A DNA stretch of 64,000 nucleotides from Lotus japonicus (Eukaryota; Streptophyta; Magnoliopsida; Fabales; Fabaceae). The position numbers and the translations under genes are program-made. The stretch spans positions 67,635,920 to 67,699,919 of the forward strand of contig NC_080043.1 in NCBI RefSeq assembly GCF_012489685.1. Reading direction: 5' to 3'. Numbering within the stretch: position 1 is the first letter of the stretch; each line of letters starts with the position of its first letter. The notes below the pieces were generated by a model. That model was not told the DNA's origin, searched no databases, and saw nothing but the letters and a program-made list of their open reading frames with translations. Below are positions 32,401 to 47,000 of the stretch, one piece after another.

Positions 32401-35400
32401 TAACATGTAATTACAATTACAACATTCTATAACATTGTAAGAACCTTTTTTTTTGTCAAGACTCAAGAACCTTGTAAAGACCTGCCTTAGGGAACTTACC
32501 CTTCTTGTTGCATTATTCGTCTGATGGACTGGACAATAGGTTCAATATCCTTGAGAATATCCTGTTCCTCAGATGAATACATATCCAACCTTGGTCCAGG
32601 TACTCTGCCAGGACGATTCATATGTTTCATATCACCAGCATTTGATCCCCAACCTTGTGAACCTTCAAAGCGACTTTTCTTAAATGATTCTCTTCCTTGC
32701 TTTCCCCATTGAAAATTTCTATCACTGTCAGAATTAGCAGAAGCAATTTGTGAGTCCCACCCACGTGAACCTGCACCTTGATTTGTCTCTTTCTGGGGAT
32801 CCCAAGCTTGAGTTTCTGGAAATTTGGGTTTTCCCCAAGAGCTATTGTCAACCTTCACATTGTCAGAAGTACGTTCCCAGGCTTTGGATTTAGAAGAGTC
32901 TTCTTGCACCGTATCAGCTTCAACTTGTGATTCAGCTTTCCACTTACCAAAGCTTAATGAATCCTCTTGGGCTCTCTCTGAACCACCATCTTGAGTTCCA
33001 TCTTTATTTTTCCCCCAGGCTGACCAATCATTTGACTTGGGGTTTGATGCCTCATTATTTGCACCCCATGCATCAACCTTAGAAGAGCTTTCTCTGGTAA
33101 CATCTTTTTGAGAGCTCCAAGAATCATCTTGGGCTCTTTTAGACCCACCATCTTGTATTCCATCTCTATTTCCACCCCAACTGGACCAATCATTTGACTT
33201 TGGCTTTGTTGTATCTTTGTTACCTCCCCAAAAGCTGAACTTGGAAGAGTCTTCTTGGGTAGCATCAGAACTAAGCTGTTTCTTAGAGCTCCAAGAATCA
33301 TCTTCGGCTCTTCTAGACACAACATCCTGTATTTCATCTTTATTTCTTCCCCAATTGGAGGAGTCATTCGACTTGGGTTTAGCTCCCCAAGAGCTTGGCT
33401 TGGAAGAGTCCTGGATAACATCAGCTTTCAGTTTCTGAGAGGTCCAAGAATCCTCATCACTACGTTGCTCTATGTTTGACTTCCAAGCATTGGACTTGGA
33501 AGAGCCTTCTTGGATAACAGCAGTTTTCCACTTTTCAGAGCTCCCACACTCCCCTTCGGCCTTTTCAGCCACATTATCCTGTATTTCCGATTTATTTTTC
33601 CCCCAAGCAGTCCAATCATTTGAAATTGTTTTGGTCTGTTCCACGTTTCCATCCCAAGCGTTGGTCATCTGGGAATCATCTTTCATCACATCACGAGAAG
33701 TCCAAGAATCCTCATGGACTCTTTGAGAACCACCATCTTTTGTTTCTGCTTTATTACTTTCCCAGGCTGACCACTGTGTTGACTTTGTTTCAGTCCGATC
33801 TGTAGTTGCACCCCAGCCATTGGATTCTGGACCGTTCATTGCTTCAAAAGTCTCTTCAAACACAGCATCAAGTCCGGAGGTATGCTGTGGGGACAAGCCG
33901 TAATCAGCATTCTCCTCTTCTAGCAAATCATCAATGTCCTCACCCAAGCAAGCATCGTTTTCTTCTTCCCCATTGATAAGGCTTTTCACCATGTGAAGAA
34001 AATTGTAAACATCCATCCCTTCAAGTTCATTTGACTTTCTCTGCTAAAGAAAAATCAATATAAAATCAAGTTTACAGAGCCCCAACTGTTAATATTATCA
34101 AATCCAACATTTAATCTGATTAAAATCAAGTACCTCTTTCGCATCCCATAAAACATCAAATCTTGATCCTGTTCCAACTGCCACAGGTTTACCCCACGAA
34201 CAGGAGGCAACGATGCTTGATAAAGAGTCAGTGTGGCATTTCTCAGCAGCTCGCTCAAAACATTTCTTAGGAGTCTGCATAACCACCATGTGCTAAATAA
34301 GAAAAATAATGACATGATTCATCTCATTATTTTATCAATTACGAAGGCACTTACAAAGAGAGTTGCATCAGTGAATGGTACTTGAATATTTAATTGACGA
34401 GCCAGTGCTTTATATCCACCTGTATTAAAGCCCACCAAATTCCCGCCACAAGTCATGCTGCTTGCTAACAGAATGAGATGTTCTCTAAGAACACCTTTTG
34501 CTACCATTTTCACAGATGCTGCAAGACGCTACACAGACCAAAAAGGGGGTAAGAGAAGAAGGAAATGTTATAGTCCTAATAAGGGGCTACTGAAGAGTAG
34601 ACCATGATCAAGGCTCATTCATAAAAGTAGGTTCAATAATCGAGGATATCACTCTTGTACTTTTTTATAGAAAAACAACAAAAAAAGGGAGGATAAGAAA
34701 ACCACCAAAAGAGACAAATTACATACAATATAAGGAAGCAAGACATCACGGTGATGGGGGGTGTTACAATACATGCAGCAAGTCATCCTAAAATTACAAT
34801 CTCTAACCGACTACATTTTAGCAACATTCCTGAACACAGAATAAAGACAGAAGTGTTTGTGTCACAATACTGGTGCTCTAATTATATACCAAGTGCCGGG
34901 TATCCTTATTTCTAATCTACTCTCTTTTCTTTTGGGTCAATATATTTATACCATAAACCACAACACAAATTATAAGTAATTACATACAGAATAACAAGTC
35001 TGCTAGGAATCGTCAGATATGACACGGGATGCAGATTCATATATGACACAACAAGGACAAGGAGATGAAATACACCACATATCAGACTGTAGTATTGTAC
35101 AGGGAGTGACTATTCTGTACTAGCCAAGAGGCCCAAAACAGACTCTTAAATAAGAAAACTATAAAATAGTTGAACTTCCAAGTAAGATATTGTATAAAGA
35201 ACTCGTATATATGCTAATAAAACTTCCATAGACATTAAGTTCAGGCATGGATCTATAAGTAGAACTATCCTGGTAAAATGCATGAAGGTAACCATGGATT
35301 TAGAACTAGAACAAATGAACTTCTGTGAAATGAAAACACCAGGAGATGATCGATACTATAAGCACCCAACTCTCGCTGAAGACTGAGACTCCAGGATGAT

Positions 35401-38051
35401 AGTGTGAAGGAAAGAATAATGCATATCTGAATATTAATGAACGAGAAAATAAATAAAAACATTACAGAAAAAGAAAAAAGATATAGTACATATTGAGTGC
35501 ATCCAGTTAAAATATGCTAAAGGTGAATAATCCCTAGAGAAGACAGTAGAGACACTAAACATTATATTCAATATATTCTTAAGAAAATTACCTGGATTGC
35601 TTGATCAAAAGTACATGATATCCCAAGTAATTCCTGAACCTGCTTAATAGCATAAGGGATAGAACGCCTGGTATCAATCAAGTTAAGGACAGGAAGGCAG
35701 GAATCAAGCACTATCCTCCAAGCATCACCACTTTGTTTAACAGCTGCCTCCTCAAGAATGATGTCTAGTGCCAATTCACCATTAGAAGACTTTGATGGGT
35801 TGCGCACCCATGCGTTTGAGTCAGGATTAATCCAGGTTATATTCGCAGAGCTAATTCGGGGGTCTCCTATTTATTTAGGACAGAAAATAGAAAGGTTTTT
35901 AAGAAGAATATATGTGATGACTGATGAATGATTATGAGTGCGGTAAAACATATAAAAGACCAACAAATTAGTTGCTGACAAATATGGACAAGAAACGTTA
36001 GAAGCAAATTACATCCTAATAGGATAAATGAAACTTCGAAAGTAAAAATTCCAAACTGAAATGAAACGCATGGGTGTGTCAAAAGGACAACGTGGGCTCA
36101 TGTATTTGACATCAGGACAGGTACCATTTGTGCTTTCTGTGAAGGACAGTGGAGTTTCTGACATTGCATATATTGTCCATAGATAATTTGAGAACTTGAG
36201 GAGAATGGACAAAGAGTTCTAAGGAGTTATCTGCCAAGGATGCTGGCAAGGTTATATTATTCAGAAAGAATTTGCTTAGTTATCTATTTGAATAAGTTGT
36301 ATCATTTTATCTTTTGGAGTTCTATCTTTCTTTTTCTGGATTTGTTACTTGCAACCGTACTCAGATTTAACTTGAAGGAAAATATCAGCATATTATGGTT
36401 AGGAGTCTTATTGTCACTAGTCTGTTTTCTTAGTACTGGATTCCACTAGTAGTCATAATACAATCATTAGAACAAAGAAGAGCATTTAGTTATAGTATCA
36501 AACCAGAGTATCAAGTTATAGTATAATTTTTCTCGCTTTCACTTCACTACCTAAACCCTTATATTGATTTAACAATAATAAAATTTAGTAAATATCCCAT
36601 CCCATCTATTACGGGTATAGCCGTATAGATATATAAAAGATTAAATGAAAAAAACCTTATATGAAAATAATTTAATGATTAAATAAAATATATATTTAAA
36701 ACTCTTAATTATTCAAAATCTCAAATTTATTCCAATTGATAAAAGAAAGTACTTTAACGATGATTTACAAATAAATAGTCTATTATAATTCACGTTGGTA
36801 GGAAAAGTTTAGTATTGATTATTGAAGTTGAAGAAAGTAAATATCTGTTACGGACTGGCAGTTTGCAGGAGTAATAGGAGAGGAACAGTTGAAGAAAGAA
36901 AAGTGAGAATGTCATTTATGTATTGAGAGAATTGCAGGTGGAAAAGGAGCAAGGTTACTACCGAAAGCAGAAGCTAACCATTCATAAGTAACAACCGTAA
37001 TATTCTCCAAGATATCCCCCATTCTTACACATGTAGCCAATTTGTTAGCCCCATCCACCATGATTAACCAACTTACCTAGCTCATTATGATCCCCCTATT
37101 CTCTCAACCCCTCCTCTATTCCTCCTGATGTAGACTTTCCAAATTTTAGGCCCATGAGATAGAGGATGGATCAACTGCCATCTGGGCCCAATGATTCATT
37201 TTGGGCTGCAACAAGATCTTTATTTGAAAAACTAATTAAGATATAAATGATTATTTATTTGATTTGATTTAATCTGAAAGCTCATGACATATGGCACAAT
37301 ATATGAAAAATACACAAAGACATGTGGCTTCATACTAAACCATATACAAACACACACAAAAATTAAGTGATAAGGAAAATACCTTGGATTATTGTACCTA
37401 ACAGAACCGGGCAGATTACGTCAGCCAGGATTTCAGTGGTTTTGTCTAAACCATCACCATCTAGCGAAATGAATGTCACACATGGTGAAGAAAAATTTGG
37501 AGAAGCACAAGACTCACTGCCAAGAAGTAGGTAAGATTGGTAATTTTATTAACAGCAAAAGATTGCGTGCGAAAAGCAATATAGACTAAAATGTAAATTG
37601 CAATAGCCCTAAGAGAAATCATGTGATTAAAATGTACAAAGAAAGAAAATGCACACACATAGGCTATTATCTTTTTTATTTCTTCTTTCTCTAGAAGCCA
37701 GACGTATATTATGGTACCACCAAGTGGGGAAAGAAAGGCTTTAGTTGTTCAAAAGAACAAGAAATATAATGCATAAGGGAGAAAGTAAACAAACAGATAC
37801 TAAAAATTCTCATAATGAAACCAAGAGAAACTTCAAGCATGGATTGTCAGAGTATATACTTATGTTACTCACACTGGATTGTAATTTTTAACTACTTACA
37901 GTAGTTAGGCTTCTGTTAGGATTAGTTAGAGCTGCTATACCGCTATTATACAATTTGTTTTAGTTACTAACTTCAGTTACTATATATGAACAATGTATAG
38001 GGTAACTCAATCAATGACAATCAGTTTATACTCTCTCTCCTCTCTCTCTCG

Positions 38052-38083
<32 letters not shown>

Positions 38084-41000
38084 GTACTCCGTTCTCTATG
38101 TATAGGGTAACTCAATCAACGACAATCAGTTTACATATTTTTCCTAATCCATTTCAGAATGTCACAAAACATCCTTAGTTCTATTCAACAGAAGTTTGGC
38201 TCTAAAATTTCTCGATATTTGTTAACTGTTATCATTTTCATCTCCCCGAATCCTATCTTCCAAAAACGCATAGCTTCTATGTTTGAGAATTGAGACATAT
38301 CCCAAGACAACTCTGCTAATTCAACCAATTGGATTATGTCAATCAATAATAATATGTCACAATCAAGTTTCTCCTTTAGTATGTCCTTCATTTTTCCTAG
38401 ACAAAAGTAGAAGGATGGAATAAACCAAATCCCCAGCCCTTTTTGGATTATTTTGCATTCCTTTGAAAATTAATAAAGGAGTATACAATTCCTCTTTGAA
38501 GACAAAGAACAAGGCTGTACAAGTGCCACTTAGACAAATTTTGGGAGTCATATCCCAAACGTATTTGCCAGCTACTTCAAAAAAAATGAAAATCATACTA
38601 AAAAGTGAGAGGGTACTCCCTTGATATGTAACTAGGAATACTGTACACATCACCATCAGATACGAATATAATACATATAGCCACTGATTTTAGAGTATAT
38701 ACTATATAGGTTTTAAACACAATGATTAATTATCTTAAATCCTAGACACATGGTTGAGCACTTGCTAATCAAGTTAGCATGGGAGGCAGTTGCCTTTATG
38801 GCCACTTTGAGGAGTTTTGCTAGTGGTTGCTTCAATGATTTTGCCATTTTAAAATTGCAATTAAAATGGGTACCGTTGCAACATTATTATTTTCTTGTTT
38901 TTCCACATTTGCTTCTTTTTCTGATTTGGAGGACTTGATAGTTGCTATCCTCCATTAGTAACACCGGGTAAGCATGAAAAATTAGAATCCACTGCAGCTT
39001 ATTAATGCATATGGAAAGAGCTAAAGATTCACCTGAAAAACAATTCAGTGCTCTTCAAAGTTTGATAATATTTCCTTTTCCGATTTAACGAACGAAGTTT
39101 TTCCTGGCATCTTTGGAAAACTTCAGCCATATTGATCTTCAGCTCCTCCAACATCACCTGATATTAAACAAAAGGTCAATTATCAAAAATAAGATAATAA
39201 TAATAATAAATACATGATGGTTGCAGTTTTAATATTAAGACAAACAATCAAGTTGTATCCGACTAGGTGACATCAATTGCCACTAGGGCTAGGCTATATC
39301 AAAATCATATTTTGAAATACTTCATCAAAGTACTATCTTTATCGTGGTTTCTCCTAGGCTTTCTTGGACATCCTCTACACTCTACACTTTTTAATCAAAC
39401 TATTTTGAAATTGGTCCAGTTTAAGCTTTGCATGTCCTTTTAACATGAAAAAAGCAAAACTATTTCATGCTCTAGTCATCCTCACTTCATAAAGTGCTAT
39501 TACAATTTTCTCCAGAGTACCTAGTTCTTAATCTCCCCTTTTAGGTTCTTACACTAACCCACCACAGCACTCTCATAATCCCACTCATCATACTTTACCC
39601 TTTTGGTACCTAACTACCAAAATTTACTACATAGATATTTTTTGAAATTTTCATCAACCACTCAATTACTCTGTAAGATGGATCCAATACCCCCTTAAAC
39701 CACAGAAACAACAGTACCGAAGTAATATCTAAAACTCAACTCCAAAACATTGATAACACATGTTATTAATACGAATAATAAAGCTAAAAAAATGCTAGGC
39801 ACATGATTAACAGACCCAAACATGCTGTTAATCATAAACACCCAGCAATTCAGAGCCTAGAGTAGGTTCGGAATTAAAATTAAACTAACAAGAAATCAAA
39901 ACCTGGTGAAACCTGATAAATAATGAATGAGAAAAGAAAATATTTTTTTCTGCACAACAGCTACTAATGATTGAGCAAGGAAGCCTGTTTGTTAAATCAG
40001 CAGTCTTTCAATTTATTTATACATTTTCTGATATGACAAACTTAGAGAGGCTAAAAAAATCTTGAGATCATTAGTCAGTTTTTTTGGTTATTTGATTCCT
40101 GTTATTAAGGAGCTACCAATAGGAAAATTCTATAAATAAACTGCTTGCATTGGAATTTATACAAACAGCGATGAACTTATTTGCTGGGGGAAAAAAAAAA
40201 TCAACCAGTATATAGTATGTACACTCAAATTCAAACAATAAAAAGTTAAAAAGTGTAACTTTTTCAAAGTAGCTTTACAATTCAAAAAGCAAAAGAAAAC
40301 AATTTAATTTATCTCAACAACAAGTCACTTATTATGTAAAAGTAATAATCTTTAGTAAAAATGTAAAAAAATACCAGGTGTAAGTAATAGGAAAGTCTCG
40401 TAAAAACAAAGGAAAACATTTAAAAAAATAAAATGCTTGCTCACAAGTGCTTTCCAATAGCACAGCATATCTGATAAAGAAAACATGTGGAATATTTCTG
40501 AAGTAAGGAAAATGTTCAGGCAAGCTGATAAACTAAATTTTAGGAGGAAATTTCAATATAAATGCATGACCAAGGCACATGGCTGCACCAATATCTAGGT
40601 TTAAGTAGAAAAATGTAAATAAGTCAAAATTTGACATAAATAAAACCAAGAACCTCATCGAGATGAATATGACCAACAAGGCCTGCATCAGTTTCAGAAC
40701 CTTCCCGTTTCCGCTGCTGTTGGTATCTGCAGACAAAAGACAGTTGCCAAAAGAATTTGAACATTAATACATCTTGTTCCTAAAATATCAAAGTCTGCTT
40801 AATTCATGCAAATATTATATGTTTTACAAGGAGTTGATGAATAATAGATCAGATAAACTGCGTATGAGGATCTGATACTGACATCCTTCTGAACTATATG
40901 AACCCAAATAAGTATAGTACCTTTGAACCCACAGTAAATTGTAATATTCACACCCCAAGAAAGCTAAGAATCAGGTTTGGTGATCCACTTGAATTTGGGT

Positions 41001-44000
41001 ACAAAAACAAGAACCCAAAGTGTTTAGGACATCACAAGGATGACAAAGAAGTCAGAAGTAGTTCAATGAAGAACTCATACGTGCCACAAGGAAAGGATTC
41101 CTTGATAAGTTTAGAGAGAAGTTCTCAAAAGAGGTTGGGAGAAAATAACCTCAGTTTTTCTTTCATTTCCAAATATTCCTAGTTACAATTACAACTCTGA
41201 AGAAGGCCTTTTATAGCAGTCTAGGTATTAGGCCTTAAAATAAGCAATAAACACACTAAAAATAAGAAATACAAATTGTTTCTGAATTGAAGCATAAAAT
41301 ATGCGAAAATGCAAAATTAAAATTTCACTTATTTTAAACTTAATTATATGACTAAGTGGGTGCAACTCTTCACAACTTTACTGACAAGTGCTCCAATAAT
41401 TGCAAGTGGTGGTTTGAATCATGAGTGTTTCATTGAATCCGAATTAAGTTGATTAATCTTCTTGAATGTTCCTTTACTCCTTGGTTAGCCACCAAGTCTT
41501 GAATCAACCCATTCCAAGATCTTGCTCTTGTAATTAAACTGCTCAGAAAGGCCAATTGGATCACTTGTAGTTGTTGTTTTGTTCGTTAATCTTGACATGT
41601 TGGAAAACCCAATGGGTTTCTTGTTGCACAAGCCATTATATATATAACACTTCTACCGTTACCCAGCAATATATAACCCTACTCATGAACTAAACTTAAC
41701 CCGTTGAAACGGCAATGTAATATAATACCAAATAGATGCCAAACAAGTAAGCACAACCCAAATATGTATCTCAGAGAAACTACCATAAATTAAATAGTTC
41801 TACACCCCCAGATTCTTAGATCTCTTGTCTCCTGTAACTTCTGGGTCTATATTTTATGCAGTTTCTTGCAGTATATAGTGTATATGTCTTTGCCTAAGTA
41901 AAGGTATTCTATATTCTTACAATGACAACGGCAGGAACCAACTACGTACAGAAATCCAAATATTTGCAAGGTAAATGAAGGTGAGTCATGTCGACAGGCA
42001 TCATTGATAAGACAACTCAGATCAAATGATAAGAAGTAATAAATTAGTCATGGTTGATCTGTTCCTCATAAGAAAGACAATTTTTCTTAGGTAAAAGACA
42101 TGTTCAAAATACAGCAACAAAAATATCATAAAAAAAGGAAACTTACTCAACAATGAAATCCACAGCTGTGTCCTTCAGGCTGACTTTTCTCAATTGATTT
42201 TTAACTATATATGCTGCATTTTCTCGGCAATACCTCCTTCCACAATCGCAGTCATTCAAGTACAAAATTACTCGGCGGTCAATTGGTTCATTTCGAAAAT
42301 TGACTTTGCAGAGAAGTATTTCCTGAAGATAAAATGTGTGGATTAACAAACTCGACACTAAAATCTATTCCTGAGATATGAAGAAAAAGATGTCCATTAT
42401 TTGCAAAGAAAAAAATAATATTACCTTCATCAATTCCCATGAACAACTGCTGCTAGGACTAGCATCAAGGACTGCCTTATAAGCAGGATTAGACATTGAT
42501 GTTGCTGCCAAGACACCTACAGGCTCACCAGCAGGGAATAAGTACCGAGTTTTGTCTCCAGCTTTTACCCCATACTCAAACTGAATGATGGAATTACTAC
42601 ATACATTTCGCACAGTTCCATCATAACAAACTACAACATCCCGAAGGATGGCCATCAAGTTTTTAAATAAAGTTCCAGGTTCAGACAATCCTCTTGAAGA
42701 GCGAACCATTATCTCTCTTGTGGAAATTGAATGTACTAACTCTTCAAATGGGTCCAAACCATGGAAAAAACAACCTTTGAGTAATCCATATTCAGCTGAG
42801 GGATAACCATCTCCATCATAGTAACATTTTAATTTAAAATGTAACGCAACATCCTCCAACAACCCCTTGGAATACAGTCGCCCTCGCACAAAGAGTTGCT
42901 GCCCAAGGAACCCTATCTGTTGTGTCACCTTATCAAGAGCTGATTTACTTTTGGAATCAATCATATCCCCAAGTCGGGATGATTTTGAAACAAATTTTAT
43001 AGCAGGAAGTTCAATGTCTTGCATGTGCTTCTCTAATTGCTGTGCCACCAACTCATTATATATAAACCTCAACTGATACAACAGCGGGGAAACTTTCCCT
43101 ATGTTTCTGTCTGTAACCCTTTTCACGGCCCCAGATATTGAAAAATCATGTAAGCCAACGCTAAATCCATTACTGAATATGCTTTCCATCAAAACCGGTT
43201 GTAACACATCAAAGAAATTCAGTGCCTCTTGAGGACCCTTCCCAAAGAACACTGACGCTGCTATTTCATTTATAACTGCAGGAAGAACATCCCTACTCAA
43301 ATCAAATTCTAAGATATCACTCTGCCTAATCAAGTAACGTCCCCCAGTACAATCAAAAGATAAAGGCAAAGCACACTGCAAAATTTGGATGGATGTCCAA
43401 TAAGAATCACCAGAACCGGCCTTCAGCAAAGCAGGTCGTGGCAAAGGCAAGAAAAGAAACATTGCCAATTGATTAGCAGCTGCTCTATCCATAAAACCTT
43501 TCTTCACTAACATCTTCAGTGACAATAAGGAATCTGTGGATAATTGCAGGTTCAGATTACCACTGTGAGAGCTGAGGAGCTGTTTCTCCACCGAGAATAA
43601 TTCCACTACTTCAGCCTTAGCAGCAAGTGACTGTGGATAAAATAAATGGACACAATCCCCATCAAAATCAGCTCCAAGAGGCCCACAAATCAGTGGATTT
43701 ATCTTCACCGTGTGATCATCGTGGATGTAGACCACAAGTGCTTGTAATGAGTGTTTGTGGGTTGTAGGTGGTCTGTTAATGAAGACGATGTCCCCATCCA
43801 TAATCCTTCTATGCACTATCTGGCCAGGCTTAAGATATGTGTGCCCCTTTGAGCCCTCCCTCAGTGAATATGTTGACACACCTTCCTTGTAGGCGAGACA
43901 CAAATTTTCATCAACCAACTTCTGTAAAAAACACATGTTATGCAAGTTTACTCTCTCTTCAAATGTTATCCTCTGGGCAATTTCAAGCGGAATTCCTACT

Positions 44001-47000
44001 TCATTTGTCCTCTTGTACCCATCTCCAGTTATCACACTCCTTGAAGAAAAACCTGAACCCTTACTTATAAATAGACTTTTCATTTTATCAAGCCATGCTT
44101 TGTTTGATGCATCACTCAGCTCTTTATTGACCCCGAAGTGTGTTTCTATATCACGGGCAGGTTTAGCACAGCCCCTAATTTGAAGATACTGGTCAACCAC
44201 TGACTGTAAGTCATTTGCTTCCACTTCATGAGACTCAAAGTTTGGTTCACCAGATCTAGAACTTCTGATGATTTCAACCTTCCTGAGCAATTTTCTCAGA
44301 AATGTCATGGAAGGATCCTGCAAAGCAAGAAAGATGAGTAACATTCAAGAGCACTATACAATAGATTTACAAAGAAACCAACCACTTTATCATTTCCTCA
44401 CCGAAGACATGACACTGACGCCATCAGAAACAACAGGCACAGACAAGCAATTTGGTGGTACAGGAAGATACTTCAACACATATCCATCTTGAGGAAAATA
44501 TCCTTTCCCAGCCAGTTTTTTCTTGGTTTCTAGGGGAAATCTCTTGATAATTTCCATCACCTGTTAGATATGTAATGAGCAAATTATAAATCAAAAACTA
44601 AAAGCCAACGACAAGATCCCAATGAAACATATAACAATTATAACTACAATTCACAAGTATAGACCTCTGACACAGCCAATCACAAACAAAAATGTTACAA
44701 GTATAAATTTCAATCATATAGAAAATGCAAATAATAATTCCAGCTGCAAGAAAAAGTAAGAAAATCAAATGCTCACGATAATATATCCCATTACAAAGAA
44801 CTGTAAATTGAAAGGTGCACTTCACCATTCATTGGCAACGGAAGAAATAAAGAACAGATAGAAAAGAGATGAACTTTATTATATAACCAGGAATGGTGTT
44901 TCTCACAGTTCAAGGAAAATTGAAAGTCTTGGGCCTCTGCTTAATCTCTAGTTCAAATCCAAAACCTAATTACTAATATTTCCCTCTTATCAGTTACACC
45001 CTATCATCTCTCCCACTCTAACTAAATTAAGTGTTCCAACTAATAGAGACTGAACCAATATTATGGTCAGCTAAAAGAAATCCTTGAATTAAAGAAAAAA
45101 AATGACCAAGGCTAATGATAATGTCAGATCCAAAAAAATGCAGTTATCATAATTATATGACTCAATTTCAAGGAGGCTTCTATGTGGATTGCCAGGTGAC
45201 ATTTTAATGAACATATACATAGACAGTCATGAGGACATATAGAAAGGAAAGGGAGAAAATTAGAAAATATGGAAGCTCAAAAAATAGAGAAAGCGGAAAA
45301 AATAAAGGGGATTGCAAATATAAATTAATTTAGAAACATATATCCAGACATGTAAAAGAGGCTAGCCACTATAAGCACACACAGTAACAATGAAAAGCAG
45401 TAGAAACCAAACCTCACAAGGAAGCAAAGCTCGAGTATGATCGCCCTCATAACGATAGCCATACTTGTCTAGAAACCTCCAAAAACCATCATGCATCTTT
45501 GACTTAGATACTTTCAGTACTAAGTAACCAGCTCCATCGGCTGTTTTGACTTCCCGTATAGAAACTTGTGCAGCATTAGCATCCTAAAAGGGAAGAAACA
45601 AAAATCTCATTCAGCTTGGACAGGAGATAATGAAAAACTAGTTGAACATTAAATTCATCACAAATAAGAGAAAGCAGCAAAATCAAAGCAGAGAATAGTC
45701 AACTATTAAGCAAGCCAAGGAAAAAAAAAACTTTAAAAAACACAAGAAAAGGAAAAATTGCTTTCACATCTCTTCATGTTCTTCAGATGAAACATTCATA
45801 AAATAGAGCAAATGAAACAAACACCATTTGGAAAGGTTGCAATATAGAGAACATACTCAAGATCAACATCCTGCATAGGATTAGGAGCATGCATTGAACA
45901 TGCAAAATATGATATTTCCATAGTAACATCACCCGCCCACAACATACCTACGTAATACGTCCATAAATGAATGATCAAGATTATTTAAGTTCAACCAATC
46001 TCAACCAACCATATACGATGATATGGTCAAGATTAGCTCCTTGCACCAATCATTTAATAGACTAACGGGAATATCCAGTGAGAAATGAGAGGACTTGCTC
46101 TTGACAATATGACCGTACATGGATAGCGCTAGGTGTAATGGTGTAACTCACTCTATTATATATCACTTAGAGTAGTTAAGATTTAGTTAGCTTTAACTGA
46201 AGTTAGTTGAGTCCTGCTACATCTGTTGTTAGTTACAGGCCGTTAAGCCTTGCTCATCATGGAGCAGCATCGTATACCAATGTTTCAAAAACCATTGAAC
46301 CAGTAAAGGTACTGGTTCACAGTTCAATTGTGGTTGAACCATGGTCAAACCTGTAATAATTACATATATAGATATAGAAAAGATGTTATGTAATTTATTA
46401 AGTAATAAATTAACATAATATTTTAAGAAATTAAATTTCAAATGAATATAGGATGATCATATTATATACTCCTCCGTTCCACAAAGATTGTTGTTTAAGG
46501 TTGTGGTACAAATAGTAAGATGACAATTGTTGATAGTACAATGTTACTAAAATACCCTTATTTAGTTTTACTAATACCATGTGCAACTATTAAATTCTAC
46601 CTTGTATAGAGAAGAATGTAGTTGATAGAAAAGAGTTGTGGTTGATAATATGAAAGGTGATAATTGAGAGAAAAAAACTATTAAATGAGGGTATAGGTGG
46701 AAAAAATTAGAAATATATCAAAATATGCTAAAACAACAATCTTTGTGGAACAGAGGGAGTATTTTGTATGATAATACCAATAACAAAAGTCTAAATATTA
46801 AATTCATAAATGCAGGTCATTTTAACTTGTCGTTCGACTTTTATTGAGTTATCAAATATTTTAAAAATAAAAATAAATGTAAATAAAAAATCAGGCCGTT
46901 CGGAACTAGTTTTATACCAGTTCAACCAGTCCTCACCGGTTCTGAATTCAACTGAGTTTTGGGGTTAAATGGCTCACTTGACCAGCACTGACCGGCCAGC

